From NCBI GenBank assembly GCA_910578715.1, contig CAJTRL010000054.1, positions 1 to 26,744 on the forward strand: DNA of 26,744 nucleotides, read 5' to 3'. Below, piece after piece: positions 1-7,452 of the stretch. The DNA comes from an uncultured Lachnospiraceae bacterium (lineage in GTDB: Bacteria; Bacillota; Clostridia; Lachnospirales; Lachnospiraceae). The translations under genes were made by a program, and so were the position numbers. Under the pieces are notes generated by a model, which ran no database searches, was not told the origin of the DNA, and worked only from the letters and a program-made list of their open reading frames with translations. Within the stretch, counting starts at the first letter, position 1. Every line of letters starts with the position of its first letter.

Positions 1-1
1 T

Positions 2-1285
2 AAGATTTTAAATAAATATAGAATGGACGGAAGAGAGATAAATGGCAAACTGTATGAATCCATGTATCAAAGTTTTTTTGCAGACCTGTATACAAAAGAT
101 TATGCTAAAGCGATTATTGGTATAGAGTATGCAGCCCAAAATGAAAATGGAATTTTGAAATTAAAAGACTGTCGGAGTCCATTTTATAACGTAACGGATG
201 GAGAAAGAAATACAATTGGACAGCCAGAGGTTTTTACGAAGAGTATATATTTTTATGGACCATGTATTATATATGGACACTATGTAGAAGACAGTAATAC
301 GATAGAGTCTTTCTTACAAAATTATTTGAATGAAATAGATAGTTCCATCCGTGTAGTGAATTATGGGAGCCCTGGTTATAATAGACAGCCAATCGTAGAA
401 TTGGCGCATATTTTGAATACGCCTATGAAACAGGGCGATGTGGTGGTTCTGTATTTAGATGGCTGGCAGTTTGAAGGAATAAGGAATCTGAATCTGATGA
501 ATATACTGGAAAATTATGATATTTCTGAGGACTGGTTAGTGGAAGCACCGTCACACTGCAATCACAAGATTAATAAATTATATGCGAAAGCTATTCTTGA
601 TGTAGTTATGTCATTTACTGAAGGTACGGCAAAACAGGATGAAATAAAGCCAGACAGCTATTTTATAAAAAAATTATATATCGACAGGTATTTCTCAGAT
701 TTTGAAGTATCGAAATATCAGGAAACAGGTGCTATTGTTATGAACTGTAATCCGTTTACGAATGGTCATCGCTATTTGATTGAAAAGGCACTCGAAATTG
801 TTGACTTTCTTATAATATTTGTGGTGGAAGAAGATAGGTCGTTTTTCCATTTTGATGAGCGTTTTTCCATGGTTTGCAGTTGTGTGGAAGAATTTGAGAA
901 TGTGATGGTGGTTCCAAGTGGTCCTTTTATTTTATCACAGGTAACTTTTCCGGAATATTTTATAAAGATTCATGATGAGGATATTGCTCAGAATGCGGAA
1001 AATGATATTATGGTTTTTGCCAAATATATTGCGCCATATCTAAATATAAAATACAGGTTTGTTGGGGAAGAGCCGATGGATATCGTTACGCGGGAGTATA
1101 ATATTGCCATGAAAAAAATATTACCTTTGTATGGGATTAGGCTGATAGAAATACCTCGAAAAAAAATCCAGGGAGAATATATTAGTGCAACATATGTCAG
1201 GAATTGTCTTGTGAAAGGGAAAACAGAGGTTCTGGCTAACTGGCTGCCGGAACCAGTAAGACGAAAGATTGGACTGATAATTTGA
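2..1285 (+). CDS. CitC-like nucleotidyltransferase with SGNH-like N-terminal region (5' partial)
   Basis: The frame is open to the left edge, so the true start lies upstream; the first ATG in view is at 23. From about residue 236 after that ATG the protein shows the HIGH-superfamily signature N-P-F-T-N-G-H, as in [citrate lyase] ligase, and near the C-terminus ISATYVR fits the ISxTxxR motif of nucleotidyltransferases. These families transfer AMP or CMP from a nucleotide triphosphate. The preceding region (YFYGPCIIYGHYVED, VNYGSPGYN) resembles an SGNH/GDSL-like alpha/beta fold, which is a weaker assignment. It precedes a run of glycosyltransferases, so activation of a polysaccharide substituent is more likely than citrate lyase acetylation; no citrate lyase genes are present. 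The gene is notably AT-rich: positions 241-300 hold 17 G or C in 60. The substrate is unknown. Confidence 0.75.
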   Translation, partial: KILNKYRMDGREINGKLYESMYQSFFADLYTKDYAKAIIGIEYAAQNENGILKLKDCRSPFYNVTDGERNTIGQPEVFTKSIYFYGPCIIYGHYVEDSNTIESFLQNYLNEIDSSIRVVNYGSPGYNRQPIVELAHILNTPMKQGDVVVLYLDGWQFEGIRNLNLMNILENYDISEDWLVEAPSHCNHKINKLYAKAILDVVMSFTEGTAKQDEIKPDSYFIKKLYIDRYFSDFEVSKYQETGAIVMNCNPFTNGHRYLIEKALEIVDFLIIFVVEEDRSFFHFDERFSMVCSCVEEFENVMVVPSGPFILSQVTFPEYFIKIHDEDIAQNAENDIMVFAKYIAPYLNIKYRFVGEEPMDIVTREYNIAMKKILPLYGIRLIEIPRKKIQGEYISATYVRNCLVKGKTEVLANWLPEPVRRKIGLII

Positions 1286-1408
1286 AAGAAATTAAGGAGT
1301 CTTGTGCGGGAGTCTGCCATCTTTTTTCGGTGTGACATGACAATCGAGGAATGTATGGCATGAAACGAGACAGGTTGAAAATGATAAACCGCGGGCGATG
1401 AGAAAGGC

Positions 1409-2677
1409 ATGGATATTCATATGGAAATACCCGTAGTATTTGCAACGGATGAAAACTATTTATTTTATACGGCGGTGGCGATTACTTCAATGGCCGAGAA
1501 TGCGAAAGCGGACACGTTTTACAAGGTATATATACTGGTGTCGGGAGAACTTGGGAAGGGACATTTGCTGTTTGATAAGTTACAGGAAAAGTATGACAAT
1601 CTCAAAATCCACTTTCTGCCCGTGGAAGAAAGCCTGTTTCGGAACGTGCATATTCACAATTCTCATGTGACAAAGGCGACGTTTTACAGGCTGTTACTTG
1701 GGAACTTGTTACAGGAAGACAAATGCCTGTATCTGGATTCGGATATCATTGTCAATACCGACTTACAGGAACTGTATGCGACAGAACTGCAATCTGCATA
1801 TATCGCGGGTGTAAGGGATTTATGGCTGGACCTGATGGAAGAAGAGGAGCGGGAAGAACGGCGGATAAAGACGGGAATACCTTCAATGGAACAATACGTC
1901 AATGCGGGTGTGCTTCTTTTTCATCTGAAGAAAATACGCAGGGACGGTATGACCGAAAAGTTTTGCGCCCATATGCAAAAGGACTACCCCTATGAAGACC
2001 AGGACATTGTGAACGTATGCTGTTATGACCATATCAGACGGCTTCCGGCAAAATGGAATCTTTTTACGCTGTTTATGGGACAACGGGAAATGCTGGAACA
2101 GAAAGGAATCGATAAAGAAACCATCCATCAGATGAAGGAAAGGAAAGGCATTATTCATTACGCCACGCCCTTCATCAGACCCTGGGAATCACGACGTTTC
2201 CTCTGCAACGATATCTGGTGGCAGTATGCGGAAATCTGGCGTGATACGCCGGAATTCCGGCGTTTGGAAAAAAGCGTGCGGCAGCGGGAAATCGGATATT
2301 CGGAGGAAGCGACGGCCGCATACTGTACCGCTTACCGGACTGTCTATATCTGGGGCTTTACCGCATTTGGAAGAAGCCTCCTGAATGCCCTGATGGAGCG
2401 GGAGGTAAATCAAATTTCTGCTTTTATTGATAATGATGCTGAAAAACAGAAGTTTACCTATTGCGGGAAACCGGTGGCGCCTTCCGGCAGTATCAATTAT
2501 GAACCGGGAAAATGCGCCTTTCTCATAGCGAGCCAGAAGAGCGGAAAAGAAATACAGAAGATGCTGGCGGAAAAAGGCGTCAGAGAGGAAGATATCGTAT
2601 GTTTTATCCGGAAAAACGATTATTATTACCAATGTCTGCGCCCGGAATTTCGGAAAGAAGAAGGTTTTGTTGATTAA
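1409..2677 (+). CDS. GT8 family glycosyltransferase with C-terminal Rossmann-like module
   Basis: The N-terminus (IPVVFATDENYLFYTAVAI) is characteristic of family 8 glycosyltransferases, which use nucleotide sugars with a divalent metal. The metal/nucleotide motif is D110-S-D112 in YLDSDIIV, and NAGVLLFHL follows, typical of GT8. After the catalytic domain (about residues 1-300) a second domain begins at VYIWGFTAFG (loop Gly at 316), continues with FIDNDAEKQ and GKPVAP, and ends with a second strand, FLIASQ. This is the module repeated through the operon. The start is uncertain: ATG 1409 has AGAAAGG only one base upstream, while ATG 1421 would give the usual GT8 start MEIPVVFATD. It lies 123 bp after the previous gene, with no convincing terminator between. 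The sugar and acceptor cannot be read from the sequence. Confidence 0.9.
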   Translation: MDIHMEIPVVFATDENYLFYTAVAITSMAENAKADTFYKVYILVSGELGKGHLLFDKLQEKYDNLKIHFLPVEESLFRNVHIHNSHVTKATFYRLLLGNLLQEDKCLYLDSDIIVNTDLQELYATELQSAYIAGVRDLWLDLMEEEEREERRIKTGIPSMEQYVNAGVLLFHLKKIRRDGMTEKFCAHMQKDYPYEDQDIVNVCCYDHIRRLPAKWNLFTLFMGQREMLEQKGIDKETIHQMKERKGIIHYATPFIRPWESRRFLCNDIWWQYAEIWRDTPEFRRLEKSVRQREIGYSEEATAAYCTAYRTVYIWGFTAFGRSLLNALMEREVNQISAFIDNDAEKQKFTYCGKPVAPSGSINYEPGKCAFLIASQKSGKEIQKMLAEKGVREEDIVCFIRKNDYYYQCLRPEFRKEEGFVD

Positions 2678-2709
2678 AATGCCGCATGCGCGGCGGAATG
2701 AGAGGAAAA

Positions 2710-4092
2710 ATGACAGATATTTCCGTAATTGTGCCAATTTATAACGTAGAGCCATACCTGGAGGAATGCCTGGACAGTCTGACTGCGCAGACATACCGGA
2801 ATATGGAGTTTCTCTGTATCGACGACGGTTCCACGGATGCTTCCCTCCCTATTCTTCAGAAATATGCGGCGAAAGATTCCAGATTCAAAGTCATAAGCAA
2901 GCCGAACGAAGGCTATGGAAAGACGATGAACAGGGGCCTGACGCTGGCGGCTTCCCCCTGGGTCGGCATCGTGGAAAGCGATGACTTTGTGAAAGCGGAT
3001 ATGTTCGAGAAGCTGTATGAAGCGGCGGCGGACAGTGATGCGGATATCATTAAGTGTAATTTTTTTAAATACAGAACCGGAGATGGGAAAGAAAAGAATT
3101 ACAGCAGGGAATATCCGGAACGTTTTTTTGGAAAAGAAATCTGTCCGATAGACGAGCCTGAAATCTATGACGCGCACAGCAGTATCTGGGCCGGCATCTA
3201 CCGGAAGGCTTTTCTGGAGGAGAACCATATCGGATTCAGTGAAACGCCGGGAGCCTCCTATCAGGATATCGGGTTTCATTTTCAGGCGCTTTCTTCGGCG
3301 CGGAAGATAAAAATTATCGAGGATGCGCTGATTTATTATCGTACGGATAATCTTGGTTCGTCGGTCTATCATCCAGGGAAAATTTTCTGTATTTCGGATG
3401 AGATTCATACAATCGAAGCGTATATTGGAAAGCAGTCTGCGGAACGGCAGGCAAAGCTGTGGCCTATCTGTATGCGTAAGAAGTTTTATGATTACCGCTG
3501 GAATTATCTGCGCCTTGCGCCGGAATTTCAGTATGCTTTTTTAAAGCTGATGGCAGAAGAGTTTACTGCGGATGAGAAAGCGGGAAAATTTAAGAAGGTT
3601 CAATGGAGAGAGGAAAGGCACAGGGAAGAACTGAAAGAGATAATAACGGATTACACGGCCTTTTTCCGGCGGACCAGAAGCCTGGATTATGTGGATGAGA
3701 GAGTTCAGGTTGCGGGTATCGTAAACCAGAAAGTTTATCTGAAAGGAATTTTACAGGAAATCAGAGAAGCCGAATGCGCCGTCATTTATGGCGCGGGCAT
3801 CCGGGGAAAGTGGCTGGCGGAAAGGCTGCTCGAAAAGGGAGTTCCCATTGCAAAACTGTTGTTTGCCGTATCGAGGAAAGAGCCGGGGCAGTATGGGACG
3901 GATGACAAAATAATGGGGATTCCTGTGATAGAAATTAGTGAGATAACCGTGGAACGGGAGCCTGTTTTTGTCATGATTGCGGTAAAAGGAGAAGCGCAGA
4001 TAGAGATGCTTGGGACGCTGCACAGGCTCGGAATCGAAAATGCGGCTTTGGTCGATGAGGAGTTCATGAAGCTGGTGCGGATTCAGATATAG
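2710..4092 (+). CDS. GT2 family glycosyltransferase with C-terminal Rossmann-like module
   Basis: A 460-residue protein. The first ~230 residues are a GT-A fold, family 2 glycosyltransferase: SVIVPIYNVEPYLEECLDS, then CIDDGSTD (nucleotide-binding Asp pair) and VESDDFV (DXD-type metal site). A middle helical part follows, and residues ~355-455 form the operon's shared Rossmann-like module, with loop VIYGAGIRGKW (Gly 361). Here the usual DN after strand 2 is replaced by AVSRKEPGQYG and followed by GIPVIEISE, a variant shared with the protein at 9801-10970. ATG 2710 was chosen because AGAGG sits four bases upstream; ATG 2698 is also possible. The gene is close behind the GT8 gene, in one operon. 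It probably adds one sugar to a surface polysaccharide; donor and linkage are unknown. Confidence 0.9.
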   Translation: MTDISVIVPIYNVEPYLEECLDSLTAQTYRNMEFLCIDDGSTDASLPILQKYAAKDSRFKVISKPNEGYGKTMNRGLTLAASPWVGIVESDDFVKADMFEKLYEAAADSDADIIKCNFFKYRTGDGKEKNYSREYPERFFGKEICPIDEPEIYDAHSSIWAGIYRKAFLEENHIGFSETPGASYQDIGFHFQALSSARKIKIIEDALIYYRTDNLGSSVYHPGKIFCISDEIHTIEAYIGKQSAERQAKLWPICMRKKFYDYRWNYLRLAPEFQYAFLKLMAEEFTADEKAGKFKKVQWREERHREELKEIITDYTAFFRRTRSLDYVDERVQVAGIVNQKVYLKGILQEIREAECAVIYGAGIRGKWLAERLLEKGVPIAKLLFAVSRKEPGQYGTDDKIMGIPVIEISEITVEREPVFVMIAVKGEAQIEMLGTLHRLGIENAALVDEEFMKLVRIQI

Positions 4093-4580
4093 AAAAACAG
4101 TGGGTTGAAAGAAAGACCGGCGCAGGCGACTGCGGACATGTCGTATACAATATGCTTCACAATGTACGGATTGAAGTATCCTGTTTTTGCGATAATAAGA
4201 TGGGCGGGAAGATGGATGAACAGACAGGCCTTGAAATTGTAAGACCGGAATATCTGAAAGGAAATATTCATAAAGTTGTCATTTTAATCTGCGTTGTGGA
4301 GGAGGATATTTATCGTTCTATTTATGAACAGATGATATCGTGCGGGTTTGATAAAGCACAGTTATACAGGATGCGGGATTACTATGATAGGCTTTCGACG
4401 GCCTATCTGGAAAAACATATGCAAAAATACAAGGACGTGTACCAGCTTCTGGAAGATGATTTTTCCCCGGATGATTTATATGAAATTCCTATTCTGATTA
4501 AGAAGATGAATCCGGAATATAAATTATATTTACGACAGTATGCAAATTTAAGATTTGAGACCGTTTTGTACGCATTATAG
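4059..4580 (+). pseudogene. remnant of a Rossmann-module protein without a start codon
   Basis: The first ATG in this frame is 4152, which would give 142 residues, but the frame is open and protein-like upstream back to 4059. Just before the ATG it encodes TGAGDCGHVVYN, the Gly-rich loop of the module, followed by CFCDNKMGG (the DN motif) and a second strand, VVILICVVEE. No ATG, GTG or TTG occurs in frame between 4059 and 4152, and the first beta strand of the module is absent, so the 5' end looks deleted next to the preceding GT2 gene. The C-terminal part (YKDVYQLLEDDFS) resembles linkers found ahead of FkbM-type methyltransferase domains, but no such domain follows. It is probably a decayed gene; an expressed short protein from 4152 cannot be excluded. 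It is AT-richer than its neighbours. Confidence 0.6.
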
Positions 4581-4608
4581 AAAATATACAAAAAGGAGAC
4601 AGGAATAT

Positions 4609-5970
4609 ATGCCCAAAATATCAGTTATCCTTCCCTCTCTCAACGTGGCTGCCTATATCCGGGAATGCGTCGAGAGTGTCATCAGTCAGACATTACGGGA
4701 CATTGAAATTCTGTGTATCGACGCCGGTTCGACCGACGGAACTTATGAAATTTTACAGGAATATGCCGCGAAGGACAGCCGTATCAGCCTGACTTTGTCT
4801 GAGAAAAAAAGTTATGGTTATCAGATAAATCTCGGCATGGATATGGCGAAAGGGGAATATATCGGAATTGTTGAGACGGACGACAGCATAGAGTCCGATA
4901 TGTATGAAGTTCTGTACCGGACGGCGTCAGAAGAGAATCTCGATTATGTAAAGGCCGGATTCTATACGTTGGTCACGCCCTATGAAGGGGAGCGGTATCT
5001 GCTGGAGCATCCGATAGGCGATACGGGCAAAGTGATTTCCGCGCAATATTTTATCGACAAAAATCTTTCGCCGGATGTTTACATATGGAATGGAATTTAC
5101 CGGAAAACGTTTATGCAGCAGTTTCATATTCGGCTGAACGAAAGTCCGGGAGCCGCTTTTCAGGACTGCGGATTCCGTTATTTGACGGATATGAATTTAA
5201 GAAGAGGAATGTTTCTCGACAGATTGTTTTATCATTACAGGCGGGACAATGCTGCGGCATCGACTTATAACCCGCATTTTGCCAGATTTAATCTATCGGA
5301 GTGCCGCTATATTCGGAAGCGGATGGAGGAAGACGGCATCGATGACAGGGCAAAATGGGCTTTTATGGCCAGAGAAACCGTGATGATGGCGCTTTCCCCT
5401 TATACGACGTTTCGGGAATACAGCGAACCGAATGACGAAATTTTGTTATCACTCGGTGAGTTTCGGAAGATTATCATGCGTGACAGGGAAGAGGGGCTCC
5501 TGAAACAGGAAGAGATGCTTCCGGCACATTGGATAGAGATGCGTCTTTTTACGGAGCATCCGGAAGCATATGAGGCTTATATTGGAATCAAAGCCAAAGC
5601 GGACTATGATGTCTATGGAAATTTGGTACGGGAAATGTCGGAGAAAAAGCAGCTTATCGTTTTTTGCACCGGAAAAGTGGCTAAATTTGCCCTGTGCCTT
5701 TTGCGGATGAACAGGCTGGAAAATATTGTGGCTCTGTGCGATAACGACAGTAGGAAATGGGGAAGCAGCTATTATGGACATGAAATCATGCCGCCTGAAG
5801 ATGCAATCGGGCGGTACCCGGAAGCGCACTATCTGGTGGCGAATATGATACAGCCGGAGGAAATTGTGCGGCAGCTTTTGAACAGCGGCATCGCGGAGGA
5901 GCGGATATCGGTTTATAAGCTGCCATTAAATGCTTTTGGAAGTACGAACTTATTTATGCGCGGTTTGTAG
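4609..5970 (+). CDS. GT2 family glycosyltransferase with C-terminal Rossmann-like module
   Basis: A 453-residue protein starting at ATG 4609, with AAAGGAG upstream; in-frame extension to 4555 would overlap the preceding remnant and has no ribosome site. Residues 1-230 are a family 2 GT-A domain: SVILPSLNVAAYIRECVES, CIDAGSTDG, and VETDDSI as the metal-site motif. It is clearly a paralogue of the enzyme at 2710-4092, sharing SPGAxxQD and the HYRxDN region. Residues ~347-440 form the shared module, with an altered loop, VFCTGKVAKF (Gly 355), then CDNDSRKWGSSYYG. Family knowledge gives transfer of a sugar from a nucleotide donor in the cytoplasm; substrate is not determinable. It is in the same operon, 16 bp ahead of the next gene. 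Confidence 0.9.
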   Translation: MPKISVILPSLNVAAYIRECVESVISQTLRDIEILCIDAGSTDGTYEILQEYAAKDSRISLTLSEKKSYGYQINLGMDMAKGEYIGIVETDDSIESDMYEVLYRTASEENLDYVKAGFYTLVTPYEGERYLLEHPIGDTGKVISAQYFIDKNLSPDVYIWNGIYRKTFMQQFHIRLNESPGAAFQDCGFRYLTDMNLRRGMFLDRLFYHYRRDNAAASTYNPHFARFNLSECRYIRKRMEEDGIDDRAKWAFMARETVMMALSPYTTFREYSEPNDEILLSLGEFRKIIMRDREEGLLKQEEMLPAHWIEMRLFTEHPEAYEAYIGIKAKADYDVYGNLVREMSEKKQLIVFCTGKVAKFALCLLRMNRLENIVALCDNDSRKWGSSYYGHEIMPPEDAIGRYPEAHYLVANMIQPEEIVRQLLNSGIAEERISVYKLPLNAFGSTNLFMRGL

Positions 5971-5986
5971 AAAAAAGGTGCTGTGA

Positions 5987-7450
5987 ATGGGAGCAACGAT
6001 GAAACTGGTAGTCTTTGGACTTGGAAATTATTTTCAGATACAGAAATCAAAATTGTGGAGCCTTCCCGATGTGGAGATTACCGCTTTCACAGACAATAAT
6101 TGTGCATTATGGGGCCAAACAGTGGAAAAAGTGCCGATAATCTCACCGGCCGACATTTTGTCGGCGGGGTTCGACAAGGTGGTAATCGTGAGTCTCTATG
6201 TGAGCGAGATTTATAAGCAACTACTGGAGCTTGGAGTAGAACGGAATAAAATCATATCGTGGCCGCATTTTTGGGCAGAGCGGATGAAAGGGCAAATGGA
6301 AGTGTTTGCACCGGAAGTCCTAACAAATGAATGTAGAAAAAAGCTGTTAATCATATCGAATGATTTAAACTATGACGGCGCATCCCTTGCCGCGATTCAT
6401 GCGGCGGAAGCGGCCGGAAGATTTTACAGCGTAGTTCTTGCGGTACCGGCGGGAAATAAAAAATTAATAATGGAGACGACGGCTGCGGGGATTACTGTTG
6501 TCGTTTGTGCAGCCCTGCCATGGACTGGAGAGGCGGAGCGGAATTGGATGGAGCAGTTTGCTGCCGTGTTAGTAAATACTTATCCGATGATAGAGAGTGT
6601 GTTGGAGATTAGAAAATTTCGTCCTGTTTTATGGTGGATTCATGAGAGCGCCGGAAATTATCCGATTGTGGAAATGCAGTACCCGGACGGGCTGCCTGAA
6701 AGAAAATTTTCGGATGTGCATCTCTGTGCGGTCAGCGGGATAGCCCGCCGGAATTTTAATATTGTATATCCCGGGCAGTGTAGTATGATACTGCCGACCG
6801 GCATTCCGGATAAACGGAAGAAAAAAGAAAAGGAAAGCCAGAATTTCAGAATGGTATTTGCCGTTATCGGCGTAGTGTATGAGCAGAAAGGGCAGGATTT
6901 CTTCTTAGAAGCGGCGGAAAAACTGGATGCCGGTCTGGAAGCAGAATTTTGGATTATCGGCAGGATGGATGATACGGCGTTTTCCGGAAAAATAAGGGAA
7001 AAGGCGGAAAGAATGCGTTCTGTCAGATTACTGGGGGAACTGACGAGAGAGGAAATGGATGTGATATTTCCAGAGATTGATGTGGTGGTCTGCGCTTCAC
7101 AGGAAGAAACCTTATCCATTACCGTGATAGAGGGAATGATGTGGGAGAAAATACCGATTGCAACGGATAATACCGGAATCGCGGACTATATTGAGAATGA
7201 AAAAAATGGTTTTCTGGTAACATATCGGGATGTGGATTTGCTGGCAGAAAAAATGAAATGGATTGTTGCTCACAAAGATGAACTGGCAAAAATGCGGAAA
7301 GCCGCCAGAAAAACTTATGAAGCGAATTTCAGCATGGGCAGATTTGGAGAAAATCTGAAATGGATGCTATGCGAGGCAGAAAGAGAATGGGCTGAGCAGA
7401 AAGAAAAAAACAGCGGAAAGAAAAAAACAGAAAAACAAAGACAGGAGTAA
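5987..7450 (+). CDS. GT4-like glycosyltransferase with N-terminal Rossmann-like module
   Basis: A 487-residue protein in which the shared module comes first (residues ~4-100: LVVFGLGNY loop, FTDNNCALWG, second strand VVIVSLYVSEI) and the catalytic part follows (~115-480). The catalytic part is GT-B-like: a first half with SNDLNYDGASLAA and WWIHESAG, then the C-terminal nucleotide-binding half with VIGVVYEQKGQDFFLEAAE, WIIGRM and the family 4 E-x7-E signature in EETLSITVIEGMMW. GT4 enzymes are retaining transferases acting on the cytoplasmic face of the membrane. The tail is very Lys/Glu-rich. Start 5987 has AAAGG upstream; ATG 5999 (MKLVVFG) with GGGAG is an equally good alternative. The next gene follows after 2 bp, indicating translational coupling. 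Confidence 0.88.
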   Translation: MGATMKLVVFGLGNYFQIQKSKLWSLPDVEITAFTDNNCALWGQTVEKVPIISPADILSAGFDKVVIVSLYVSEIYKQLLELGVERNKIISWPHFWAERMKGQMEVFAPEVLTNECRKKLLIISNDLNYDGASLAAIHAAEAAGRFYSVVLAVPAGNKKLIMETTAAGITVVVCAALPWTGEAERNWMEQFAAVLVNTYPMIESVLEIRKFRPVLWWIHESAGNYPIVEMQYPDGLPERKFSDVHLCAVSGIARRNFNIVYPGQCSMILPTGIPDKRKKKEKESQNFRMVFAVIGVVYEQKGQDFFLEAAEKLDAGLEAEFWIIGRMDDTAFSGKIREKAERMRSVRLLGELTREEMDVIFPEIDVVVCASQEETLSITVIEGMMWEKIPIATDNTGIADYIENEKNGFLVTYRDVDLLAEKMKWIVAHKDELAKMRKAARKTYEANFSMGRFGENLKWMLCEAEREWAEQKEKNSGKKKTEKQRQE

Positions 7451-7452
7451 AC

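Noticed and set aside
988..1410. Reverse-strand frame over the end of the first gene
   Set aside because: It is hydrophobic, biased text complementary to a clear coding gene, with no ribosome site or homology signal.
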